A stretch of DNA of 52,313 nucleotides from an uncultured Synechococcaceae cyanobacterium (lineage in GTDB: Bacteria > Cyanobacteriota > Cyanobacteriia > PCC-6307 > Cyanobiaceae), in assembly GCA_902578445.1 (NCBI GenBank), contig CACHDC010000006.1:1-52313 (forward strand). Direction: 5' to 3'. Below are positions 21,598 through 29,433 of the stretch, piece after piece; the stretch's first letter is position 1; each line of letters opens with the position of its first letter. A model generated the notes under the pieces. It made no database searches and had not been told where the DNA came from. It saw only the letters and a program-made list of their open reading frames with translations. The position numbers and the translations under genes are program-made.

Positions 21598-23481
21598 CTA
21601 TAAATTCTTAACCAATTTCAAGAATGTTTCTTCAAGATTTTCTGTAAATCTTTTAGTATCAAATAAGGTAGAATTGGTTCTGCTTTGATTTAGACGATAT
21701 TTTAAATCCTCTAAATATATTTTATTTGTTGCAATCCTTAATGCCTTCTCTTCATATTCTTCATTATCTTGGACTATTAACTCTTCCAAGCCCAGAGAAG
21801 TTAAAAGACTAGAACAGACTCTTGCCGAAAAACTTTTACCTTGTTTAGTTATAACAGGTATTCCTGACCAAAGAGCATCTGATGCTGTAGTGTGAGCGTT
21901 AAAATTAAAAGTATCCAGAAAAAGATCCGCACATTTTATTCTTGATAAATGTTCTTCATTGCATAATGTATCAGCAAAAATAATTCTTGAACTTTCTACA
22001 CCTCTATTTTCTGATTCTTTTTTTAGGTTAATTTCAGAATAATCATTAGATTTGTAAAGCCATAAGACACTATTTTTAATTTTTCTCAATAAATTCATCC
22101 AAATATCAAATTCCGCAGATGTGATTTTGTTATTTGCATTAAAACAGGCAAAAACAAAAGCATTTTCTGGCAATCCTAGCTCAGTTTTGCAGAATTCCTT
22201 TTTAGAAGTTTTCCTTTTACTATCATTACATTGGTAACAATTAGGCATATAAATAACTTTTTCGCTATAAAATTTACTAAATTTATCAGGAATAATAACT
22301 TTGTCAGCGAGTAAATAATCTATACCATCAGAGCCTGTAGTACCGGGATAACCTAAATATGAAACTTGAATCGGAGCAACTCTCAAAGAAAAAATTGAAA
22401 GCCCTCTTTTTTTTGTATATCCCATAAGATCAATCGCGATATCTAAAGAATCTTCTCGTGCAATAAAAGCTGCTTTTTCGTCAGAAATATCTGATATGTT
22501 CCTAAAAACATTTACATTACTTTTTAATTCACCTGTAAATTCATCTTCTTCTGAGTTTAGTGAATAGATATAAATATCAAATTGATCTTTATTATGCATC
22601 TCGAATAATCCTTTTATGAGATACATAACTGCATGTTTGCGGAAATCTGCCGAAAAATACCCTAATCTAATTTTCTTTTTTGGTGTATAAGAAATATTTT
22701 GGGAAACCCTTTTATATTTACTCTCAAAAAATTGTTTAGCTCTTTTTAAATTATTACTAGGGTTATCCTCAAGATATAGCAGATCGAAAGGACAAATCTC
22801 TTGAGCCAAATCATCAATGTTATTTAAAGTATCCTTGACATATGTAGGTTCAGACCAATCACAAGCGAATGATTTACAGGTCAAAAGACTTATTTTTAAA
22901 TGGGCAATTTGAGGCTGTAATTTAATTGCCTTTTTATAGGTTTCTATTGCATCTGAGTATTTTTTCGTCTTTTGATACAGCCCTCCCAAATTTGATAATG
23001 CTTTGTAGTTTTTAGTATTTAATTTACATCCTTTTTCATAAAGCTTTATAGCCTTTTTGAAATTAAATAAATCTTCTTCAAGCTTCGCATAATTGAATAT
23101 AAGTAACTCTGATTTAGGATTATTATTGACAGCCTCATCTAGTATTAACCTAGCTTCTTTAATATCCTTTAACGAAATATAAGAATTAACAAGTCCAAAA
23201 AGCAGGTTAAGATTATTTTCTTCAGTCAATGATTTTGCCTTTGTGAGATACCTAATTGCTTCTTTATAATTCTTTTGATTTTTTTCAATGAATCCTAAAT
23301 TAAAGAAAATCTCATAACTTTGATATCCACTTTTTAAAAGATTTAAATATAAGTTTTTTGCCTCTTTGTATTTTTTGTTTTTTAAGAGAACTTCAGCATA
23401 TTTTTCATCATTATAAAATTTTAAATATCTCGAGTCTTTTAGAAATTTCTTTTTAGGTGCACTACCAAAACCTTTCTGCAT
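21598..23481 (-). CDS. TPR / SPINDLY-type O-GlcNAc transferase
   Basis: About 627 aa from the ATG giving MQKGFGSAPKKKF; the longer frame runs into tRNA-derived DNA and is unlikely. The N-terminal half carries about five TPR units (YKEAIRYLTKAKSL, FKKAIKLYEKGCKL, YSDAIETYKKAIKL). The C-terminal half has GT41 features: RLGYFSADFRKHAVMYL, DIAIDLMGYTKKRG, PIQVSYLGYPGTTG, then LFLDTFNFNAHTTASDALW and GIPVITKQG near the nucleotide-sugar site. Such enzymes add a sugar to Ser/Thr of proteins. It is the only large gene in the unit bounded by fragment F and the short core at 23627, so it seems to be mobile cargo. Confidence 0.85.
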   Translation of the reverse strand: MQKGFGSAPKKKFLKDSRYLKFYNDEKYAEVLLKNKKYKEAKNLYLNLLKSGYQSYEIFFNLGFIEKNQKNYKEAIRYLTKAKSLTEENNLNLLFGLVNSYISLKDIKEARLILDEAVNNNPKSELLIFNYAKLEEDLFNFKKAIKLYEKGCKLNTKNYKALSNLGGLYQKTKKYSDAIETYKKAIKLQPQIAHLKISLLTCKSFACDWSEPTYVKDTLNNIDDLAQEICPFDLLYLEDNPSNNLKRAKQFFESKYKRVSQNISYTPKKKIRLGYFSADFRKHAVMYLIKGLFEMHNKDQFDIYIYSLNSEEDEFTGELKSNVNVFRNISDISDEKAAFIAREDSLDIAIDLMGYTKKRGLSIFSLRVAPIQVSYLGYPGTTGSDGIDYLLADKVIIPDKFSKFYSEKVIYMPNCYQCNDSKRKTSKKEFCKTELGLPENAFVFACFNANNKITSAEFDIWMNLLRKIKNSVLWLYKSNDYSEINLKKESENRGVESSRIIFADTLCNEEHLSRIKCADLFLDTFNFNAHTTASDALWSGIPVITKQGKSFSARVCSSLLTSLGLEELIVQDNEEYEEKALRIATNKIYLEDLKYRLNQSRTNSTLFDTKRFTENLEETFLKLVKNL

Positions 23482-23626
23482 TTTTTTATTTAAGTTTAAA
23501 AAATTTTTCTTAATAAATATATTTTCTTTAAAAAAAGTAAGTATGAAGATGATTTTAAAGAAATTTATTTTTTCTATATAAAACTTTTTATTATTAATCA
23601 TTATCCATCGATCTTCTTGGCATATG

Positions 23627-23638
23627 GCACTAGGTCGC
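23627..23638 (+). repeat. Short tRNA core, probable right end of island
   Basis: GCACTAGGTCGC, identical to the tRNA core half, followed by GGGCACTTAG, similar to GGGTACTTAG at the left end of unit 7. No tRNA-derived sequence was seen beyond this point. 23655-23832 holds no gene. Confidence 0.5.
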
Positions 23639-23832
23639 GAGATGGGCACTTAGCTTATGTATTACGAATATATGCGTAAATTCTTTAAAAGGGGTAGAGA
23701 TAGATACACTTGTTGGATTAGGTCCCATGCAATGATTTAAAAAAGAAAAAGATAAGTAGTTGGTGTAATACCTTTCAAACCTAATTAGTCTTTTTTTTCT
23801 TTAAGATAAATATAGTTAAACTTTCAATAAAA

Positions 23833-24087
23833 ATGAGTAAATTTAAAGATAATTTTTCAAGCGAAAGCTTCTACCCAGATAGTAATTATTACCTTGATCA
23901 GGAGGATACTCCTAAGGAGAATTTAGTTTCAGAAGATCAAAAATCCAATATGGGGGAGGATTTTGAATGGCCAAATACTTATTGGTTTATTGCTGAAAGA
24001 ACAAATGGAAGGCTTGCAATGATAGGTTTCATGGCTGTCATTATTAACTACACCTTATTTGGATGGATAGCTTATCCAATCCTTTAA
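23833..24087 (+). CDS. hli: High-light-inducible protein, 84 aa, extended
   Basis: An acidic N-terminal extension of about 50 residues precedes AERTNGRLAMIGFMAVIINY and a C-terminus lacking the usual GQIIPG (GWIAYPIL). Soluble extension plus one Hlip helix. Immediately outside the last tRNA core. Confidence 0.85.
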   Translation: MSKFKDNFSSESFYPDSNYYLDQEDTPKENLVSEDQKSNMGEDFEWPNTYWFIAERTNGRLAMIGFMAVIINYTLFGWIAYPIL

Positions 24088-24113
24088 ATGAGTAATTCTA
24101 ATTTTTTACAAAT

Positions 24114-24251
24114 ATGTTTATTTATTCTGAGAAGGTTACTTCTAGATGGGGCAAAAAGCCACCTGTCATGACAACCAGAGAAGAATTAAATAAAGATGCA
24201 GCTGGAGAGGAATGGAAAAAATTAATTGCTCAGGGTTGGAGAAGAACCTAG
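24114..24251 (+). CDS. DUF1651-like small protein, 45 aa
   Basis: Contains KKPPVMTTREELNKD and ends EWKKLIAQGWRRT, the PPVMT...L...GW pattern of DUF1651. Shorter than the related product of 25324-25569, so N-terminally reduced. 24252-24452 shows no supported gene. Confidence 0.55.
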   Translation: MFIYSEKVTSRWGKKPPVMTTREELNKDAAGEEWKKLIAQGWRRT

Positions 24252-24452
24252 GAAGATTAGACAAAAAAAGAAAGCTAGGGCTGCCAATCATTAATAGGTG
24301 GTTCGATAATACTCAATTAATTACTAATGGCGGTTCAAGTAGTAAGGGTTTCATAATATTTAAGTTATTTTTACCAAAGTCGAAAAGTATAAATCTTGCA
24401 TTTTTGCTAGCCAATTTACTTTAATTTCCCAATTACTTTTATTGGTTTTTGA

Positions 24453-25175
24453 TTAGTCATATATTTTTGAGGAGTTTTTGAGTAATCCATTTAATTCTAT
24501 GAGTTCTTCTTTACTTAGTTCTCTGTATTCTCCTGTTGGCACGTCTAACTTAATATTCATAATTCTTACACGCTTTAATGATCGTACTCTATATCCTAAG
24601 GCCTCACACATTCTTCTAATCTGACGGTTAAGTCCCTGTGTGAGTATTATTTTAAATTTTCTTGGACCTAATTGTTTTACGAAACAATTTTTAGTTATTG
24701 TGTCTAATATTTCAACTCCATTACTCATACTTTTAATAAATTCACTATTAATAGGACGATTAACTTTTACAATATATTCTTTTTCATGATTATTTCTTGC
24801 CCTGAGTATTTTATTTACGATGTCTCCATCATTAGTTAAGAAAATCAATCCCTCACTGAGCTTATCTAATCTTCCGATGGGGAAAATTCTTTTAGGATAT
24901 TTAATGAAATCTATTACATTATTGGGTTCTACTTTTCTATCTGTTGTGCAAACAATTCCTACAGGTTTATTAAAGGCTAAGTATATGTTTTTTTGTCTTT
25001 TTGATTTTTCTATTTTTTGACCTTTAACTTCAACTAGGTCACTATCTTCTACTTTAGTTCCAATTTCTGGAATTTTGCCATTAATGGTTACCTTTCCTTC
25101 TAGGATTAATCTATCTGCTTCTCTTCTAGAACAATAACCGACTTCACTTAAATATTTATTTATTCTGGTAGCCAT
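24453..25175 (-). CDS. rluF: 23S rRNA pseudouridine synthase, RluF type
   Basis: 240 aa. N-terminal S4 RNA-binding domain (RINKYLSEVGYCSRREADRL), then the RsuA/RluF catalytic core with the catalytic Asp in FPIGRLDKLSEGLIFLTNDG and the C-terminal GLNRQIRRMCEALGYRVRSL. Family members convert a uridine of rRNA to pseudouridine; RluF acts on 23S rRNA. Specificity for RluF over RsuA/RluB is judged from motif flavour only. Confidence 0.85.
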   Translation of the reverse strand: MATRINKYLSEVGYCSRREADRLILEGKVTINGKIPEIGTKVEDSDLVEVKGQKIEKSKRQKNIYLAFNKPVGIVCTTDRKVEPNNVIDFIKYPKRIFPIGRLDKLSEGLIFLTNDGDIVNKILRARNNHEKEYIVKVNRPINSEFIKSMSNGVEILDTITKNCFVKQLGPRKFKIILTQGLNRQIRRMCEALGYRVRSLKRVRIMNIKLDVPTGEYRELSKEELIELNGLLKNSSKIYD

Positions 25176-25230
25176 TTTGGATGTTTCATTTTTATCTGCA
25201 CTTAAAAAATAATTTACTAATCTCCTAATA

Positions 25231-25249
25231 TTTTAGATCGGGTGTCAAT
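25231..25249 (-). promoter_or_regulatory. Copy of dispersed motif upstream of rluF
   Basis: Minus strand reads ATTGACACCCGATCTAAAA, 56 bp before the rluF start. Same motif family as 3901, 14849 and 17201. Confidence 0.35.
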
Positions 25250-25323
25250 TTTAGTTAGTATTCTCATTATTGCATTTCAGATTATTTTCATCAGTAATTT
25301 TTACCGCACAGATCTAACTCTTT

Positions 25324-25569
25324 TTAATTCCAATTTTTTTCAATTTTCCTCCATCCCTTAGAAAGTAATCTTTCATAAATTTCTCTAGCTAAATCTATTT
25401 CCACAGAAACTGTATTTGTCATTACTGGAGGTTCTTTTCCTAATCCCCCCACTATTTTTCCAGTATCTATAAACATATATTCAAAAACCCCATCAATACT
25501 CTTATCGTTTTTCATAAATCTTTTAACTTCTGATCTATTTGAATTAATCAACCAATAAGATATAGCCAT
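25324..25569 (-). CDS. DUF1651-like protein, 81 aa
   Basis: Contains KEPPVMTNTVSVEIDLAREI and ends ERLLSKGWRKIEKNW, matching the DUF1651 layout of picocyanobacteria. Function unknown. Confidence 0.65.
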   Translation of the reverse strand: MAISYWLINSNRSEVKRFMKNDKSIDGVFEYMFIDTGKIVGGLGKEPPVMTNTVSVEIDLAREIYERLLSKGWRKIEKNWN

Positions 25570-25601
25570 TAATCTAACCTCGGAATTAGTAAGCGGTCCA
25601 T

Positions 25602-26240
25602 TTAAAACAAACTCATTTGATCAGTTTCTTTTTTCTTTACATCCTCTACTAGCCAACCATCAGGGGACCAACTCATCATGATTGCAAATAATCTTCTTAA
25701 TTCATCTGCATCTTTAACTTGCTCTGTCCATTTTTCCTCATATCCATTAGGAACGATCACAGGCATGCGGTGATGTAAAGGTTTAATTAAATCATTTGGT
25801 TCAGTTGTTAAGACGCAGCAACTCTCAAGTTCTGCACCATCTGGTGAAGTCCACTTACTCCAAATTCCGCCCAACCAAAAAGTCTCATAATTCGATTTTC
25901 GAACACGATATTTTTTTTCAAAAAAACCGCTCGCAGGTATTAGGCACCTTTTATGTTTCCAACTTCCACTAAATAATTTTTTTTCTTCTACGGTTTCTGA
26001 TCTTGCATTAAATGGTCTTGGTCTCTTTTTATCAAATGGATTTCTTGCCCAAGGAGAAATAAAGCCCCATGTCATAAAAGTAGTTTTAATTCTTCCTTCG
26101 TTTTTAATTACAAGAACAGGATCATTAGGTCTTATTAGACTTTGAGTATCATATTTAGTATCAAGTCCAATTGGATAGTCTTGTTTCAAAACCTTTGGCA
26201 ACCTCTCAAATTTAGTTTTCAGCTCAAATCTTCCGCACAT
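25602..26240 (-). CDS. SRAP domain protein (HMCES/YedK family)
   Basis: 212 aa. Starts MCGRFELK with the catalytic Cys2 that forms a thiazolidine crosslink with abasic sites in single-stranded DNA. Other conserved positions: N-A-R-S-E-T (FNARSETVEE), CLIPASGFFE, and HHRMPVIV with the active-site His. Protects abasic sites during replication. Confidence 0.9.
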   Translation of the reverse strand: MCGRFELKTKFERLPKVLKQDYPIGLDTKYDTQSLIRPNDPVLVIKNEGRIKTTFMTWGFISPWARNPFDKKRPRPFNARSETVEEKKLFSGSWKHKRCLIPASGFFEKKYRVRKSNYETFWLGGIWSKWTSPDGAELESCCVLTTEPNDLIKPLHHRMPVIVPNGYEEKWTEQVKDADELRRLFAIMMSWSPDGWLVEDVKKKETDQMSLF

Positions 26241-26431
26241 TGATTTTTAAAATATTCTTAAAACTCACTTAATAAAAACAGTAAGTTTACCTTATTTTAG
26301 ATCTACTTTCATTTTTCTCAAATAAATAACAATTTTTTGATCGTAGAAAGTTTTTTATCCAAATAATTAAAAGAAAATATAGATATTGAAAAGCTTCCTC
26401 GAATTTAATTTGAATGTTTCAAACTTAATTT

Positions 26432-26578
26432 ATGACAGATCCTATTCTTTATTTATCTATGTTATTAGGACTTGGTGGAGTTTATGTATTTATCACTTCC
26501 TTCCATGATGATGACGATGGTGATGATGATGGAGAAAAATATATTTATAATCTCGAACAAACTTATTTAGCAAGATAG
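26432..26578 (+). CDS. Membrane peptide with acidic run, 48 aa
   Basis: MTDPILYLSMLLGLGGVYVF then HDDDDGDDDGEKYIYNLEQ. Paralogue of 19746-19883; the acidic stretch is longer. Single helix, function unknown. Confidence 0.6.
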   Translation: MTDPILYLSMLLGLGGVYVFITSFHDDDDGDDDGEKYIYNLEQTYLAR

Positions 26579-26734
26579 TTGATTTGTTTATAAAAACATT
26601 ATCTACAAAAAAGTTTCTCAAAAAATAGGTTTACACTGAAAATAGTTTTATGGGAGTAACGGAAATATTGACTTTCTTTTCAAAATATACTGAATTATTA
26701 TATTTATTTTTAAATTAGGTTGTTGGTCCTCTAT

Positions 26735-26800
26735 CCGTATATGTTTGTGCCTTAAACCGTACATTTTTATTAGTCGATTAATAAGCATGCCTAGTTAGAA
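26735..26800 (+). promoter_or_regulatory. Conserved upstream element (AAACCGTACA type)
   Basis: CCGTA, GTGCCTTAAACCGTACA, TTAGTC and GCCTAGTTAGAAC occur in the same order as upstream of the paralogous operon at 6511-6696. Ends 26 bp before the ATG. Confidence 0.55.
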
Positions 26801-26825
26801 CTTAGTGGTAACAAAGATAAATTAA

Positions 26826-27011
26826 ATGCCTTCAACACCAATAAAATCTTGCAATAAATATGTGTTGAGTTACAAAGATTCAACAAATAAAACTCATGAA
26901 GTTGGCTTCTACGCGCGCGATGCATACGATTGCCTAATGCTTGCGAGAGAATTCAACAGTTACTTACATGACAATCCAGGATCTGTAATCAGAATCCAAC
27001 AAAAATTTTGA
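26826..27011 (+). CDS. Conserved 61-aa protein
   Basis: MPSTPIKSCNKYVLSYKDST and on, paralogue of 6511-6696. Same gene order and 11-bp spacing to the next gene as in the island copy. Confidence 0.75.
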   Translation: MPSTPIKSCNKYVLSYKDSTNKTHEVGFYARDAYDCLMLAREFNSYLHDNPGSVIRIQQKF

Positions 27012-27022
27012 GGAAATTAATT

Positions 27023-27187
27023 ATGAATTTAAAAAGATCACCATTCGCAATTCAAGATAAAAATGCAAGAGATCTTGATAATGCAAAAGATTATCCAACA
27101 ATTGCAGATTTAATGAGAGAACAGAAAGTTCCACAAGATTACGAAAATACAGTTCACCATCGTAGAGATTTAGACTCTCTCGGTTAG
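27023..27187 (+). CDS. SPFAIQDKN family micropeptide, 54 aa
   Basis: MNLKRSPFAIQDKNARDLDN and on; paralogue of 6326-6499. The C-terminal third differs between the two copies. Confidence 0.7.
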   Translation: MNLKRSPFAIQDKNARDLDNAKDYPTIADLMREQKVPQDYENTVHHRRDLDSLG

Positions 27188-27254
27188 TTTACGAGAATTG
27201 CTATTTACTAATTTTTAAAAATTAACGATTATGATTAATGCTACTGCGATTAAT

Positions 27255-27422
27255 TCATAAGATAATTCTTTCTTCCTCAAGTTTTTTTTTAAGCTCTATG
27301 GGCATATATGCAATATCTTTTTTTATTGCATCAATGGCATCTCTATACTTTTCAGGTTCTGCTAAAAGCATTTTTATTAAATTGTATTGACTTTCAATTT
27401 CTTCAGAAGAAAATTTTCCCAT
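27255..27422 (-). CDS. Hypothetical helical protein, 55 aa
   Basis: MGKFSSEEIESQYNLIKMLL and on; charged helical protein. Not recognised. Confidence 0.5.
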   Translation of the reverse strand: MGKFSSEEIESQYNLIKMLLAEPEKYRDAIDAIKKDIAYMPIELKKKLEEERIIL

Positions 27423-27483
27423 AAAAAAATGTGTACTACCTTTTTATATTAAATCAGCAGTCAAACACACAAAATATTAACTA

Positions 27484-27795
27484 TTAGTTAGAGGCTGCTG
27501 CAATTTCTTTATGGACGGAAAGAAATTCTTTATCCGTTAGAACTGGTGTGACTTCTATTTCTACGCCAAAATTATCGACCCAGATACTACTCCATTTCCA
27601 AATGTTCTGATGATTTGAAGATTCAACTATTGCCCAACCATTAGCTCCCTCAGGATTTACTACTCGATTAAGAACTTTAAACCCATCAAATTCATCACCT
27701 TCGCATCCTCCTTCAACAAAACCTGCAAAAGCTTCAGCTCCTTGCATATGACTTTCTTGATCTGGAAATTGCCAGTGAACGATGTAAGTTTGCAT
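27484..27795 (-). CDS. DUF3303 family protein, 103 aa
   Basis: MQTYIVHWQFPDQESHMQGA, then GFKVLNRVVNPEGANGWAIV and WSSIWVDNFGVEIEVTPVL: the pattern of DUF3303, small alpha/beta proteins of cyanobacteria. Role unknown. Confidence 0.75.
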   Translation of the reverse strand: MQTYIVHWQFPDQESHMQGAEAFAGFVEGGCEGDEFDGFKVLNRVVNPEGANGWAIVESSNHQNIWKWSSIWVDNFGVEIEVTPVLTDKEFLSVHKEIAAASN

Positions 27796-27901
27796 GAATA
27801 AAATTATTTTTTTAATTATTAATTATCGAATTTAAAAATTAAATAAAAAGTCTTTAAACACTAATTAAATTAAAAGGGCTTAAGCCTAAAAGGAAAAATA
27901 G

Positions 27902-28055
27902 CAAAAAAAAAGACTCTTACGAGCCTAGGTGATGGGGACTCCTATAATGACAAATTAAACAGAAACAAACAACCCCATCAATAGGTAATTTTAAATACTT
28001 ACAAACACCATATGTAGTGCTAAGATTTTAAAAAGGCTGGGTGATGGGGATTATC
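27902..28055 (-). ncRNA. Candidate small RNA, copy 2
   Basis: Reverse complement of the RNA at 10162-10314, about 150 nt. Both CCCCATCACC boxes, the GATGGGG between them and the terminal stem with its T tract are kept; spacer sequence varies. Independent transcription is likely because the next minus-strand gene is beyond the terminator. Confidence 0.65.
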
Positions 28056-28068
28056 CCGCTTTTTGATT

Positions 28069-28092
28069 GGGGCGAAGGTAACGCCCTTTTTT
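28069..28092 (+). terminator. Terminator hairpin ending at a start codon
   Basis: GGGGCG...CGCCC stem with loop AAGGTAA and six T immediately followed by ATG. The purine-rich loop would be the only ribosome binding site, so it could act in attenuation of 28093-28353. Confidence 0.5.
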
Positions 28093-28353
28093 ATGGAAAA
28101 ATTTACTTTAATCAATAAAGCCAGATCGAGGATTAAAGTATTTGAAACTTTTGATGATAGTTCTAAGAACCCTTCTTTCATTAATGCAATTTTAATCTCT
28201 TATGGTTGTGTGCTTAAGCGATCAAGTAAGCTAGTTATGAAAGGCTCTAGGGTTGAATCTATCGAAGAGGCGAGAAAAGAATATAAAAAACTATTAGAAG
28301 AAGGATGGAAAAAAACTTATCGATTCAACAGTTTAAAAAAAAAAAAATGGTGA
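28093..28353 (+). CDS. DUF1651-like protein, 86 aa
   Basis: ATG at 28093. C-terminal half VESIEEARKEYKKLLEEGWKK fits the DUF1651 pattern (EA...Y..LL..GW). A Lys run follows. The longer reading from 28063 would run through the hairpin and is unlikely. Confidence 0.6.
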   Translation: MEKFTLINKARSRIKVFETFDDSSKNPSFINAILISYGCVLKRSSKLVMKGSRVESIEEARKEYKKLLEEGWKKTYRFNSLKKKKW

Positions 28354-28426
28354 ATAGGTACTTTACCTAAAATTTGACATGATTAAAAATTAATTGCTAG
28401 ATAAGCTTCAGAATCGAAGATTGATC

Positions 28427-28594
28427 ATGAAAAAAGACATTTATTCAAATATTAAAGATTCAGATGCTTTGGAAAGTTTTTTTGAATGTATAACTTCTTG
28501 TAGCATCAATAGTGAGGGAGTTGATTGCACAACAGCATGTTATGTAAAACATTTAGAACCAAACAATATCGATTACCCTTTAAAATTTTCATAA
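28427..28594 (+). CDS. Small twin CX3C protein, 55 aa
   Basis: CITSC (residues 21-25) and CTTAC (34-38) form a twin CX3C pattern like the product of 5275-5445. Starts at ATG 28427. No signal peptide. Confidence 0.65.
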   Translation: MKKDIYSNIKDSDALESFFECITSCSINSEGVDCTTACYVKHLEPNNIDYPLKFS

Positions 28595-28626
28595 GCAAAG
28601 TTTATTGATAATTGTTATTTTCATTG

Positions 28627-28740
28627 ATGTTATTTCCTCCTCCTCAAGTTATTTTTGGTCTATTGCTTTTATCTATAGCAGTTGTTCTTATCTGGGATAT
28701 TAGATACAGTCCTTTTGGAGAAGACGAAGACGGAATTTAA
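28627..28740 (+). CDS. Single-helix membrane peptide, 37 aa
   Basis: MLFPPPQVIFGLLLLSIAVV then an acidic tail (GEDEDGI). Not recognised. Confidence 0.5.
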   Translation: MLFPPPQVIFGLLLLSIAVVLIWDIRYSPFGEDEDGI

Positions 28741-28743
28741 TCT

Positions 28744-28860
28744 TCAACTAGGAAGCTGATTTGTAGGTGGTGCGTGAAATTGCCGTTTTTTTCTTTTGAG
28801 TCTTTTGTAAGCAACTAAAGAGCCCAATAATAACAATGTAATAGCTATTGAGTTAACCAT
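28744..28860 (-). CDS. Single-helix membrane peptide, 38 aa
   Basis: Preferred start gives MVNSIAITLLLLGSLVAYKR and a basic tail ending in PPTNQLPS. A longer frame from 28974 is AT-rich and unlikely. Confidence 0.45.
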   Translation of the reverse strand: MVNSIAITLLLLGSLVAYKRLKRKKRQFHAPPTNQLPS

Positions 28861-29039
28861 ATCAAGTAGTTTTATATATATAAAAACAAATATGTTCTGA
28901 ATATCAATGACTAAAGTTATTTTTTCAAAAAGTAATAAATTAAAGACTAATTTTAAATATTTAGCTTTTTTCATTAGGTACCTAAAACAACTAAAAGAAA
29001 ATGCTTATCTGACCAAAAGTAATTGCTATGTAATAAGAA

Positions 29040-29144
29040 TCACTTTTTCTTATTCCTCATTTGATATTGCAGAACAGCTTTTAGATGTTGTACTTCTTTT
29101 TCTAAAGTCTCAATTCTTTTTTCTAGTTCTTCATTAGTTGCCAT
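29040..29144 (-). CDS. Coiled-coil micropeptide, 34 aa
   Basis: MATNEELEKRIETLEKEVQH and on; clean heptads over about 25 residues. Probably an oligomerising helix; function unknown. Confidence 0.5.
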   Translation of the reverse strand: MATNEELEKRIETLEKEVQHLKAVLQYQMRNKKK

Positions 29145-29289
29145 ATTTTTTAAAGATAAATTCCTTGATATTTATACTATAAAAAAAGCGACTTATTACT
29201 CATGGTAAATGTTTAATAAGTAATAGAACCTATTGATGCACATAATCTCTCTAGATAAATTATGCAAAGTATAAATTTAGAGGTAATTT

Positions 29290-29433
29290 ATGAGTGGAGA
29301 TTATGAGACACTAGAAATAAATCAACCTAAAATTACATATTTTCAGAAAAGATCCAAAAATAATACAGAATGGTTAGATGAATTAATCAATCAAATTGAA
29401 GATATGAAAAACAATATTTCCAAATCTGCTTAA
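29290..29433 (+). CDS. WLD-x-LINQ family micropeptide, 47 aa
   Basis: MSGDYETLEINQPKITYFQK and on; paralogue of 12784-12921 and, more distantly, 5165-5272. Overlaps the next start (TAATG). Confidence 0.65.
   Translation: MSGDYETLEINQPKITYFQKRSKNNTEWLDELINQIEDMKNNISKSA

Noticed and set aside
23482-23649. 56-residue N-terminal extension of the O-GlcNAc transferase
   Set aside because: The frame passes through the tRNA half-core and low-complexity AT-rich DNA; MQKGFGS is a better start.
24212-24424. 70-aa ORF
   Set aside because: Overlaps the DUF1651-like gene in another frame and runs through AT-rich intergenic DNA with no family signal.
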